Positions 48,265 through 55,725 of a stretch of DNA of 64,000 nucleotides are shown here, piece by piece. The translations under genes were made by a program, and so were the position numbers. The DNA comes from Vitreimonas flagellata (GTDB lineage Bacteria > Pseudomonadota > Alphaproteobacteria > Caulobacterales > Aquidulcibacteraceae): contig NZ_SBJL01000003.1 in NCBI RefSeq assembly GCF_004634425.1, forward strand, positions 186,001 through 250,000, given 5' to 3'. The notes under the pieces were generated by a model that ran no database searches, was not told where the DNA came from, and saw nothing but the letters and a program-made list of their open reading frames with translations. How positions within the stretch are numbered: the first letter of the stretch is position 1; every line of letters starts with the position of its first letter.

Positions 48265-48894
48265 CTAGCTCTCTTCGCTTTGTTCGTAGATTTCCGCCGG
48301 CACGGTTTCTTGCGCGGCCTTCAGCGTCTTGGCTTCAGCCTTCGCGGCGCGCGCATCGGCGCGGGCTTTGGCGGCGGCGGATTCCGCGACAACGGCGTCC
48401 AGTTCGATTTGGCTGCAGAGGCCGATCGTAACCGGATCGACCGGCTTGATCTGCGAGCTATTCCAGTGCGTGCGGTTGCGCACCTGCTCGATTGTGGCCT
48501 TCGTCGTGCCGATCAGCTTCACAACCTTGGCGTCCGGCACTTCCGGATGGTTCTTGATGAACCAGGCGATGGCGTCCGGGCGATCCTGGCGGCGGGCGAT
48601 CGGCGTGTAGCGGGCGCCGCGCTTCTTCACGACCGGCAGATCAATGCGCTTTTGCTCAAGCGGCTTCAGCACGTAGGTTTCTTCCTTCTCGCCCTTGGCG
48701 ATCTCTTCGCGCGAGAGAAAGCCGCCCGCGATCGGGTCAACGCCGCGGATGCCCTTAGCCACGTCCTCGTTGGCGATGCCTTGGACTTCGAGCGGATGCA
48801 GGCCGGTGAATTCGGCGATCTGCTTGAAGGCAAGCGAGGTGTTTTCGATCAGCCACACGGCGGTGGCCTTCGGCATCAGGACGTTCGAGGTCAT
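48265..48894 (-). CDS. DUF1013 protein, TrcR-like cell-cycle regulator
   Basis: 209 residues of the alphaproteobacterial DUF1013 family. VLMPKATAVWLIENTSLAFKQIAEFTGLHPLEVQGIANEDVAKGIRG is its conserved block, holding a helix-turn-helix-like region, followed by RQDRPDAIAWFIKNHPEVPDAKVVKLIGTTKATIEQV. The Ala/Lys/Glu-rich tail is variable. Homologues named TrcR bind DNA and act in cell-cycle transcription in Rhizobiales/Rhodobacterales; the role here is inferred from family. Confidence 0.9.
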   Translation of the reverse strand: MTSNVLMPKATAVWLIENTSLAFKQIAEFTGLHPLEVQGIANEDVAKGIRGVDPIAGGFLSREEIAKGEKEETYVLKPLEQKRIDLPVVKKRGARYTPIARRQDRPDAIAWFIKNHPEVPDAKVVKLIGTTKATIEQVRNRTHWNSSQIKPVDPVTIGLCSQIELDAVVAESAAAKARADARAAKAEAKTLKAAQETVPAEIYEQSEES

Positions 48895-49094
48895 GAGCGG
48901 GGCTCCAGATATGCAAAAGCGCCCGGCGTCGTCGCCAGGCGCTAGCCATCTGGTGCAACGGGCTGACGCATCCGGGCGCGGACGAAGTCAGTTGGCCGGG
49001 ATATAGCGCCGGGGGAGCGCGAAGGGAAGCGGCCGTTGCGGCAAAAAACGTGGGGGCGCGGGCCGGGCCGCCGCACGCCCCCAACGCTGTAGTC

Positions 49095-49868
49095 CTAGAA
49101 GCGAATGCGCAGGCCCGCCTCAAGGATCGAGGCTGCGTTTTCAACGTCCAGGTTTGCGTCAAAGAGCGCGATTTCGGTTTCGACGTCCTCGGTCGCGCGA
49201 TAGCGATACTGGGCGAAGAGCGCCATACGGTCGGACAGATCGAACGAGCCGCCCGCGATCACCTGATAGGCGAAGTGCGTGCTGTCATCATCAACGATGG
49301 TGACGCCCGATGGCGCGTAATCGACGTTGACGAAGCCCACGCCGACACCTGCGCCGACATAGGGCGTCACAGGACCGATCGCATTGAAGTCATAATAGCC
49401 GTTGAGCATCAAGAAGGTGGTGTCGACCGACCCGCGGCCGTCCGCCACCAAGTCAGCAACGGTTACGCCGAGGTTGGGAGAACCGGTGATGAGCACACCT
49501 GCGTCTTCCGCGCCAATCGCGCCGCCGCCAACTGCGACGTTGGTATGCGTATCGACGTCGTTGCTTTGATAAGCGAGTTCGACTTCGCCGCGGAAGGAGC
49601 CGAAGCTGCGCCCGAACGCGGCGCTGGCCGAGATGCCTTCGTCGAACTCCGTGGTCCATTCCACGCTCGTGCCCTCGGGCAGCACAGTGCCAGCGGGAAT
49701 GGTCGTGCCTGCGCCAGTCGTGAAGTCACTGTTGAAGGCGCCGCTATTGTCGGAATCGTCGAGCCAAACGCCGCCAATGCTCAGGGAGCCATAATAATCT
49801 TGCGCGTAAGCGGGTGCAGCGCTGAGCGCGAGCACCATCGCCGCCGCGCTCAAGGATGAGCGTAGCAT
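49095..49868 (-). CDS. Outer-membrane beta-barrel protein
   Basis: 257 residues from ATG 49868. Signal peptide to ~AYAQD (22). The body is a barrel of amphipathic strands (GYYDFNAIGPVTPYVGAGVGVGFVNVDY, MALFAQYRYRAT) ending EAGLRIRF with terminal Phe, the P44/OmpA-like barrel pattern. Probably a porin-like or surface protein; no substrate information. The DUF1013 gene is downstream on the same strand. Confidence 0.85.
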   Translation of the reverse strand: MLRSSLSAAAMVLALSAAPAYAQDYYGSLSIGGVWLDDSDNSGAFNSDFTTGAGTTIPAGTVLPEGTSVEWTTEFDEGISASAAFGRSFGSFRGEVELAYQSNDVDTHTNVAVGGGAIGAEDAGVLITGSPNLGVTVADLVADGRGSVDTTFLMLNGYYDFNAIGPVTPYVGAGVGVGFVNVDYAPSGVTIVDDDSTHFAYQVIAGGSFDLSDRMALFAQYRYRATEDVETEIALFDANLDVENAASILEAGLRIRF

Positions 49869-50076
49869 GAAGTAATCCCTCTCTTCTGAGGCGCGCTCTC
49901 GCGCGTCCATCGTGTTGCGAACGAGAGTGCTACGCGCGCTATTTCTAGTCGGATCAGCGCAAAACTATTGGCGCTCTGCGATCCTTTGCGTCCGCACATG
50001 GGACGGAGCGACGCAGCTAACGGCACGGTGCGTAGGCTTATGGCGTTTGGCGCTAATCCGATGCGCGGGCGCTGCG

Positions 50077-50196
50077 TATGCGACGGGCGTGCGCGATGTG
50101 TTCGTGAACGGCGAGCAAGTGTTGCGCGATGGCGAGCCTACGGGCGCTACGCCTGGGCGTGTCGTGTGCGGACCGGGTTGGACGGAACGGAACTGA
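50077..50196 (+). pseudogene. C-terminal remnant of an N-acyl-D-amino-acid deacylase/amidohydrolase
   Basis: The residues YATGVRDVFVNGEQVLRDGE and PTGATPGRVVCGPGWTE match the C-terminal beta-sandwich of D-aminoacylase-type amidohydrolases (pattern V-x-V-N-G...GxxTGxxPGRVLRGPG). The ~500 residues normally upstream, including the metal site, are missing. The frame is open to 49912 but that part is unlike any hydrolase. A deletion relic; the flanking 49869-50076 (208 bp) shows nothing else. Confidence 0.7.
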
Positions 50197-50233
50197 GGCG
50201 TGCGCGTCGCATTTCTCTTTCGGAGAAATGTTC

Positions 50234-50413
50234 ATGGCCGCACCACAACAACCGCAAACGTCCAAGGGCGCGAAGTCGGGCCTAAAGCCCGGCGACCGCG
50301 CATCGCCGCCGCAACAGAGTGGCGGCAAACGGCCTGTTGAAGAGGAAGACGTATTCGGGGGCGCGGAGCGCACACACAACGAGGACGTGACGTCGGAGAA
50401 GGCAAAGCCGTAA
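50234..50413 (+). CDS. Small disordered hydrophilic protein
   Basis: 59 residues from ATG 50234 (GGAGAA 8 nt upstream; an in-frame ATG at 50228 is too close). Pro/Gln/Lys/Glu-rich, no hydrophobic core (MAAPQQPQTSKGAKSGLKPG ... HNEDVTSEKAKP). Likely disordered. No family recognised; single gene between two unrelated units. Confidence 0.5.
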   Translation: MAAPQQPQTSKGAKSGLKPGDRASPPQQSGGKRPVEEEDVFGGAERTHNEDVTSEKAKP

Positions 50414-50544
50414 TATTGGGCGATAGTTTGCGCTAGCCGAAGACGATCCGCGCATGAAGAAGAAAATTCACGGTGAGCGCGAATTTCTCTCTTGCCTAAA
50501 CTTAAAGTGCCGCAATAGTTCCCTCGTTCTTTGGGGGAGCTTCA

Positions 50545-51054
50545 ATGAAAAATGTTGTACTAGCGACGGCGCTGGCCGTCGCCGTGAGCGGCTGCGCCAC
50601 GATCACGCGCGGCACCAATCAAGATTTCACGGTTGAATCGACGCCGTCGGGCGCGACCGTCTCGACGAGCAACGGATTCGAGTGCCCAGCGACGCCCTGC
50701 ACCTTCCGCATGCCGCGCAAAGACGGCTTCACAGTGGACCTCACGCTCAACGGCTATCTGCCGGCGCGCGAAACCGTGACCAGCAATATGTCGAGCGGCG
50801 GTGCGGCCGGCATGGCCGGCAATGTGCTTGTCGGCGGCCTGATTGGCGTGGGCGTGGATGCGACAAGCGGCGCGCTCAACGATTTGTCGCCGAACCCGCT
50901 GCAGGTAACGCTCATCCCTGTGCCAGTGGAAGCGCCGGTAGCTGATGCAGTCGCCGCTGCGCCAGCCGATGCGGCGACAGCAACGCTGACGGCGGCGCCG
51001 GTCGAAGCCGCCGCCGCCGAGCCAGCGCCTGCTGCTGCGCCGACCACGCCATAA
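50545..51054 (+). CDS. PEGA-like lipoprotein
   Basis: 169 residues with lipobox AVAVSGC (Cys17). FTVESTPSGATVSTSNGFECPATPC resembles a PEGA domain (cell-surface binding fold), and a Gly-rich hydrophobic segment (GGAAGMAGNVLVGGLIGVGVDA) follows before an Ala/Pro/Val-rich disordered tail (~125-169). Located in the membrane as a lipoprotein. Followed 17 bp later by another lipoprotein gene, probably in one transcript. Role unknown. Confidence 0.8.
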   Translation: MKNVVLATALAVAVSGCATITRGTNQDFTVESTPSGATVSTSNGFECPATPCTFRMPRKDGFTVDLTLNGYLPARETVTSNMSSGGAAGMAGNVLVGGLIGVGVDATSGALNDLSPNPLQVTLIPVPVEAPVADAVAAAPADAATATLTAAPVEAAAAEPAPAAAPTTP

Positions 51055-51071
51055 TCCAACGGAGGAAACAT

Positions 51072-51638
51072 ATGCTGAAATTTTTGGCTCGTGCGGCCCT
51101 TGTCGCCTGTGCGTTGAGTGTGGCGGCGTGCGCCAGTGGCGCGCGTCCAGAAAATATCGCGGCGTCTGTGCAGCCTGCGGCGAGCTTCGACGCTTCGCAT
51201 CAATTGCACGAGGCGCTTGCGGTGCGGAACGTACAGGGCGGTTCGGACACGAACCCGCTCTGGATGTCGAATATTTCCGACGAGCAATTCCGTGCTGGGC
51301 TCGAGCAATCGCTGCGTAATGCGGGGCTGTTGGCCGATAGTCCGGCGCTGGCGCGCTACGAGGTAGTCGCGAGCCTGCAAGATCTGCGTCGTCCGATGGC
51401 AGGGCTCGACATGACCGTGACAATGACGGTGCGCTATTCGCTGGTTCCGATCGGCGGCGGCGAACCGATCTTTGATGAGGTTGTGTCGGCGTCCGGTACG
51501 GGGCGCATGAGCGATGCGTTCGTTGGCGTGGAGCGCTTGCGCATCGCCAACGAAGCGGCGGCGCGTGAGAACATCTCCGAATTCTTGCGTCGTCTGCGTG
51601 ATCGCGTGCCGGCGGCGACCGTCGCGCCGGTGTCGTAA
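51072..51638 (+). CDS. Hypothetical lipoprotein
   Basis: 188 residues, GGAGG ribosome site, lipobox LSVAAC (Cys20). Pattern of strands and helices (FRAGLEQSLRNAGLLAD, ARYEVVASLQDLRRPMAGLD, VTMTVRYSLVP) recalls families of small outer-membrane lipoproteins with a single alpha/beta domain. It ends at the terminator at 51663. Cotranscribed with the PEGA-like lipoprotein. Function unknown. Confidence 0.78.
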   Translation: MLKFLARAALVACALSVAACASGARPENIAASVQPAASFDASHQLHEALAVRNVQGGSDTNPLWMSNISDEQFRAGLEQSLRNAGLLADSPALARYEVVASLQDLRRPMAGLDMTVTMTVRYSLVPIGGGEPIFDEVVSASGTGRMSDAFVGVERLRIANEAAARENISEFLRRLRDRVPAATVAPVS

Positions 51639-51662
51639 TTTTCGCTGAGAGAAACAACCAGG

Positions 51663-51693
51663 AAGCGCGGGTCCTCGGGCCCGCGCTTTTTGT
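51663..51693 (+). terminator. Intrinsic terminator of the lipoprotein pair
   Basis: AAGCGCGGG (51663-51671) pairs with CCCGCGCTT (51680-51688), followed by TTTTTG. 24 bp after the stop. Confidence 0.85.
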
Positions 51694-51700
51694 TTGCACT

Positions 51701-52663
51701 CTACTCAGCCACCAAGATCACCTTGCCTGCATGCGCGCCGCTTTGCAGGCGTTCGTGGGCTTGTTCGGCTTGATCGAGCGGGAAGGTGCTGTCGATGATC
51801 GGTTTTACTTTGCCGGCTTCGATCCAAGGCCAGACGCAATTGTGCACATTGGCGGCGATGCGGGCTTTTTCTTCATTGCTGCGTGCGCGCAGCGTTGAGC
51901 CGGTGATGGTGATGCGCTTCAGCATGAGGCGCATCAGATTCACTTCCGCTGTTGGGCCTTTGAGGAAGGCGATCATCACGATGCGACCGTTATCCTTCAT
52001 AATGTTGATGTTCTTCTGCACGTACGGCCCGCCGACCATATCGAGCACCACATCGGCGCCGCCAGCTTCGCGCACGATCTCTTCGAAATCCTCGGTGCGA
52101 TAATTGATGCCGCGGTCGGCGCCGAGTTTTTCGCAGAGCGCGACCTTCTCGGCATCGCCTGCTGTTGCGAACACGCGCGCGCCGAAGGCTTTGGCCATTT
52201 GGATCGCCGTCGTGCCGATGCCGGAGGCGCCGCCGTGGACGAGCAAGGTCTCGCCCGGCTTCAGCGCGCCGCTCTCGAACACGTTTGCCCAGACGGTGAA
52301 GACGGTTTCGGGCAGGCCTGCGGCGTCGATCAGCGAGATACCCTTTGGCGCGGGCAGTACGGAGCCTTCGTGGGCGATCGCGTAGGTGGCGTAGCCGCCG
52401 CCGGGCAGCAGGGCGACGACGTGATCGCCTTCGCGCCAGCGGCCGACGTTCGCGCCCACGGCTTCGATTGTGCCGGACACTTCCAGGCCCAGCGTTTCAG
52501 GCGCACCTGGCGGCGGCGGATAGAGGCCGGCGCGTTGGACGAGGTCCGGGCGGTTCACGCCAGCGCCAGCGACGCGGATCAGCACCTCATGCGGACCAGG
52601 CTCAGGTCGCGCCACAACGGCGATATGAAGTGGCTGGTCCGAACCGTGGACGATCTTGCGCAT
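51701..52663 (-). CDS. NAD(P)H quinone oxidoreductase, zinc-free MDR type
   Basis: 320 residues. AGAGVNRPDLVQRAGLYPPPPGAPETLGLEVSG is the typical PIG3/quinone oxidoreductase N-terminus, and LLVHGGASGIGTTAIQMAKAFGARVFATAG the nucleotide-binding loop. Cysteines for structural and catalytic zinc are absent, as expected for this class. It reduces quinones or enones with NADPH. Single gene. Confidence 0.93.
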   Translation of the reverse strand: MRKIVHGSDQPLHIAVVARPEPGPHEVLIRVAGAGVNRPDLVQRAGLYPPPPGAPETLGLEVSGTIEAVGANVGRWREGDHVVALLPGGGYATYAIAHEGSVLPAPKGISLIDAAGLPETVFTVWANVFESGALKPGETLLVHGGASGIGTTAIQMAKAFGARVFATAGDAEKVALCEKLGADRGINYRTEDFEEIVREAGGADVVLDMVGGPYVQKNINIMKDNGRIVMIAFLKGPTAEVNLMRLMLKRITITGSTLRARSNEEKARIAANVHNCVWPWIEAGKVKPIIDSTFPLDQAEQAHERLQSGAHAGKVILVAE

Positions 52664-52744
52664 GGGGCTTACTCCGCTGCCGGGCTCGGCATGCTTAAAC
52701 CTCCCATCAATATAGGGTAAGTACGAGGCGAGGAGGTTTTGGCC

Positions 52745-52945
52745 ATGCTCGACGACGATCCCTTCGCCCCGCCGCCCAAGAAGGCGCTCTCACTGGAAAG
52801 CCAGCTTGAGACCGCCTCGATCGGCGAGCTCGAGGCGCGTATCGAAAAGCTGAAGCTGGAGATTGGCGCGTGCGAGCAGGCGATCAAAGCCAAGCGTGCG
52901 CAACGCGAAGCTGCAGATTCCGTGTTCGGCGGGCGGCCCTCGTGA
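52745..52945 (+). CDS. DUF1192 family small protein
   Basis: 66 residues from ATG 52745, with AGGAGG (52731-52736) 8 nt upstream; a TTG two codons earlier is too close to the ribosome site. MLDDDPFAPPPKK is the conserved start of DUF1192, followed by a coiled-coil helix (SIGELEARIEKLKLEIGACEQAI). Function unknown. It precedes rcdA by 46 bp on the same strand, as in many Caulobacterales. Confidence 0.85.
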   Translation: MLDDDPFAPPPKKALSLESQLETASIGELEARIEKLKLEIGACEQAIKAKRAQREAADSVFGGRPS

Positions 52946-52991
52946 TTAATCCGCGCGCCCACGGCCCGCGCCTTGCGAACCCAGCAGGGCT

Positions 52992-53513
52992 ATGACTGAA
53001 ACGAACCAGCCTTCCCCTTTGAAGGGACAAATCGACGCCCAACGTGTTGTCGATTTCGCCCGATCGGAACTTTTCGAGCGCACCTTCAAGGAAGGCATGG
53101 CCCTCGTTGAGGAAACCGCCGCCTATTTGGACGGCCCCGGTCGCGCGGCGTCCAAGCGTTTATCGCGCGCCGCCGCCTTGGCTTATGCCGGCGAGAGCAT
53201 GCGCTTAACGACGCGGCTGATGCAGGTGGCGTCGTGGCTGCTCGTGCAGCGCGCGGTGCGTGATGGCGAAATTCAACTCGCGGAAGCCGCGAGCGAAAAA
53301 TACCGCCTGATCTCACGCGACGCGCAGCCGTCGACGCCCTTTGCCGGCGGCGACGAATTGCCAGAAGCGCTGCGCACGTTGATTGGCCGGGGCGCGGCGA
53401 TCTTCGAACGCGTGCGGCGCTTGGATGAGACGATGTATGAGGGCGGCGATTCAGAAATCGCCAATCCGGTGTCGGATCAGATGGCGAAATTGCATCAGGC
53501 GTTCGGGCGCTAA
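52992..53513 (+). CDS. rcdA: DUF1465 protein, RcdA homologue
   Basis: 173 residues. DUF1465 is the RcdA family; VVDFARSELFERTFKEGMALVEETAAYLDGPGR and LSRAAALAYAGESMRLTTRLMQVASWLLVQRAV are the conserved helical core, with a flexible tail. In Caulobacter RcdA works with CpdR and PopA to bring the master regulator CtrA to ClpXP. The presence of this gene supports a CtrA-type cell cycle. Role here assumed from family. Confidence 0.88.
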   Translation: MTETNQPSPLKGQIDAQRVVDFARSELFERTFKEGMALVEETAAYLDGPGRAASKRLSRAAALAYAGESMRLTTRLMQVASWLLVQRAVRDGEIQLAEAASEKYRLISRDAQPSTPFAGGDELPEALRTLIGRGAAIFERVRRLDETMYEGGDSEIANPVSDQMAKLHQAFGR

Positions 53514-53578
53514 CGCCCCCTCAGTCGCCTCGCGACAGCTCCCCCGTAAACCGGGGAGCAGAAGCCCCAAGAAACAAA

Positions 53579-53606
53579 AAGGGCGTCGGTTCTCACCGAC
53601 GCCCTT
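53579..53606 (-). terminator. Terminator of rpmE
   Basis: Perfect 12-bp stem AAGGGCGTCGGT (53579-53590) with ACCGACGCCCTT (53595-53606), TCTC loop. On the minus strand TTTTTGTTTC follows directly. Confidence 0.92.
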
Positions 53607-53630
53607 CATTCTGTTGGCGAGGAGAAAGGC

Positions 53631-53864
53631 TTAGCCTTCCTTCTTCTTCATGAAACCGCCGAACTTGTCGTTGAAGCGCGAGACGCGGCCGGCGCGGTCG
53701 AGCATGGTTTGATTGCCGCCGGTCCAGGCCGGGTGCGACTTCGGATCGATGTCGAGCGCCAGCGTCGCGCCGTCTTGACCGTAGGTCGAACGGGTCTTGA
53801 AGGTCGAGCCGTCCGTCATCTGGACGGTGATGAAGTGGTACTTGGGGTGACCTTCGGCTTTCAT
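53631..53864 (-). CDS. rpmE: 50S ribosomal protein L31, zinc-free type
   Basis: 77 residues. [43 protein letters not shown] and the end [14 protein letters not shown] are bL31. The zinc-binding cysteines of the C+ type are absent (no Cys in the protein). The protein sits at the central protuberance. Ends at the terminator at 53579. Confidence 0.95.
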   Translation of the reverse strand: MKAEGHPKYHFITVQMTDGSTFKTRSTYGQDGATLALDIDPKSHPAWTGGNQTMLDRAGRVSRFNDKFGGFMKKKEG

Positions 53865-54209
53865 GGCCCGGATTCCTGGTTCGCGATGCGCGGAAAATTG
53901 GAAGCGGGGCTGATAGCGGAAACCAGCCTGAGGTGCAAGCGATTGGGGGCGGATATGCCAGCCGGGTATTCAGGAACGCCTTTGGCCAAGAAATTGGGCT
54001 TTACCGAGGGCGGGCCGGTTTGGGCCAAGGGGATGCCGGAGAGCGTCCAGGCCGAGATCGAGGCTGCGGCCTGCCCGCGCTACCTCGCCAGGCCCGGCAA
54101 GGCGCTGCCGGCGGCGCACCTCTTCCATACGAGCGCCGCCAAGCTCACGGCCGATCTGACCAAGCTGCGGCCGCTATTGGCCGCGGATGGAATGATCTGG
54201 GTGTCCTGG

Positions 54210-54215
54210 CCCATC
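54210..54215. repeat. Flanking repeat CCCATC, left of the IS110-like element
   Basis: Identical to 55577-55582. It is either a short target duplication or a match between element end and target core, as the family often does not duplicate its target. Confidence 0.6.
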
Positions 54216-54228
54216 TGTGGACGCCCCC

Positions 54229-54478
54229 TAAAGCGCAAGAGGAATCTTTGGAGAAACTGACGCGCGTAGTCGGGGTGCAGCCATCTGTCCGGCCTCTAAT
54301 GCGACCGTCAGCGCCGCGGGCCCGTATGGGAGTACAAAGATCAGGTCCACATCAAATAGCGTGCTGTTGCGCACGTTGGGCCAGACTGGTTTTCCTGATC
54401 TCGTCTCATCGACTGTTGCGCCATATTCTCCTTTGACCACCTCTACGCCTCAACGGCCTCGCGGTTCGCGCATGAGCC
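54229..54478 (-). ncRNA. Candidate guide (seek/bridge) RNA region of the IS110-like element
   Basis: IS110-family elements carry a structured RNA in a non-coding end that pairs with target and donor DNA; in IS1111 members it lies on the 3' side of the transposase, as here. Read on the minus strand, CTGGCCCA (54384-54377) equals the target-site left flank (54206-54213), and further 3' TGTGGAC (54351-54345) equals the element's left end (54216-54222). A CGTGC/GCACG hairpin lies between. The order target then donor matches known bridge RNAs. Ends not defined. Confidence 0.4.
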
Positions 54479-55507
54479 TTACGCCGCTGCGCTCGCCGGA
54501 GCTCGATAATCCTCGCCTTTGATCAAGAGCGCCCACACGATGCGCGCCATCTTGTTGGCCAGGGCCACAATCACCAGCATGCGCGGCTTCCGCGCCAGCA
54601 GCCGTGCTAGCCAAGATGTTGGCGCCAAGCCTGCGCGCGTGGCGTGATGAATGGCGGACGCTGCGCCTATGACGAGCAGACGACGAATGGTTCGCTCACC
54701 CATCTTCGATGTAGCGCCGAGTTTTTGCTTGCCGCCGGTTGATTTCTGCAAAGGCGTCAAGCCTACCCATGCCGCGAAGTCTCGACCTTTGCGAAACGTC
54801 GTTGCTGGCGGCGCCAGTGCTGCGATTGCAGTCGCGGTGATGGCGCCTACGCCTGGAACTGTCATGAGGCGGCGCGCGACTTCATCTTCTCTGGTGCGGC
54901 GCGCGATTTCTTTGTCGAGCTGGGCAATCTTCTCATTCAGCGCCTGCGCGGTCTGCGTGAGTAGCGAGAGGATCGAGCGAACCTCTTGAGGAAGCGAGGT
55001 TGCCGGATCCTCGAGCTGCGTCGCCAGTCTTAGAAAATGTCCCGCGCCTTGAGGCGCGACCAAGCCGTACTCGGCGAGGTGACCGCGCACGGCGTTAGTG
55101 ATCTGTGTGCGTTGACGCACCAAGATATCGCGCGTCCGGAAAACAAGACCGTTCGCTTGCGCGGTTTCGCTTTTAGCAGCCACAAATCGCATAGTGGGGC
55201 GCGTGGCTGCCTCGCAAATCGCCTCGGCGTCGGCGGCGTCGTTCTTTTGCCGCTTCACGAATGGTTTGACGTACTTGGGCGCGATCAGTTTGACTTCATG
55301 GCCGAACCTGGCGATCTCGCGCGCCCAATAGTGTGCCCCGCCACACGCTTCCATCACCACTTTGCAAGCCGGCTGTGAGGCGAAGAATTCCAACAACTTG
55401 GCGCGAGAAATCTTTTTGCGAAACACGACCGCGCCGTTCGCATCGGCGCCGTGCGCTTGAAAAACAGACTTGGCGATATCTAGGCCGATGATGCTAACAT
55501 TCTCCAC
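54479..55507 (-). CDS. IS110-family transposase
   Basis: 342 residues from GTG 55507, preceded by GGGAGGCG; the frame is open upstream to 55576 but crosses the inverted repeat. DEDD catalytic pattern: IIGLDIAKSVFQAHG, VVMEACGGAHYW, KNDAADAEAICEAA; the C-terminal DUF/transposase-20 helix-hairpin region has LMTVPGVGAITATAIAAL and FAAWVGLTPLQKSTGGKQKLG. IS110 recombinases use a RuvC-like fold plus a serine, not a DDE site, and are guided by an element-encoded RNA. Confidence 0.95.
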   Translation of the reverse strand: MENVSIIGLDIAKSVFQAHGADANGAVVFRKKISRAKLLEFFASQPACKVVMEACGGAHYWAREIARFGHEVKLIAPKYVKPFVKRQKNDAADAEAICEAATRPTMRFVAAKSETAQANGLVFRTRDILVRQRTQITNAVRGHLAEYGLVAPQGAGHFLRLATQLEDPATSLPQEVRSILSLLTQTAQALNEKIAQLDKEIARRTREDEVARRLMTVPGVGAITATAIAALAPPATTFRKGRDFAAWVGLTPLQKSTGGKQKLGATSKMGERTIRRLLVIGAASAIHHATRAGLAPTSWLARLLARKPRMLVIVALANKMARIVWALLIKGEDYRAPASAAA

Positions 55508-55576
55508 GGACGCCTCCCTTAAGTGGTGCGGTAACACCTCCACTTTGGCACATTGATGCCGTTGGGGGGCGTCCAC

Positions 55577-55582
55577 CCCATC
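55577..55582. repeat. Flanking repeat CCCATC, right of the IS110-like element
   Basis: Matches 54210-54215; the DUF3052 frame resumes at 55583. Confidence 0.6.
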
Positions 55583-55725
55583 AAGAAGGCCGCGAAGGTG
55601 GCGACCGACATCACCGAGGATGTCATCCGCAAAGTGGCGCTGCCGATGGGCTATGTGGACGTGAAGGTCTGTGCGGTAGATGAAGTTTGGTCTGGGTTGA
55701 AGCTGGTGATCCGGAAATCGGAGCG

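Larger units (their letters stand above)
54216..55576. mobile_element. IS110/IS1111-type insertion sequence (about 1.36 kb)
   Basis: 12-bp perfect inverted repeats: GTGGACGCCCCC at 54217-54228 and GGGGGCGTCCAC at 55565-55576. The transposase gene occupies 54479-55507 on the minus strand, leaving a 250-bp non-coding end after its stop and only ~57 bp before its start. Inverted repeats and the long non-coding 3' end fit the IS1111 subgroup. CCCATC flanks both sides. It interrupts a DUF3052 gene and is apparently intact. Confidence 0.88.

Noticed and set aside
53631-53864. Zinc-free L31 and L36 as zinc-starvation paralogues
   Set aside because: The zinc-less forms are normal primary copies in alphaproteobacteria; nothing here indicates Zur control.
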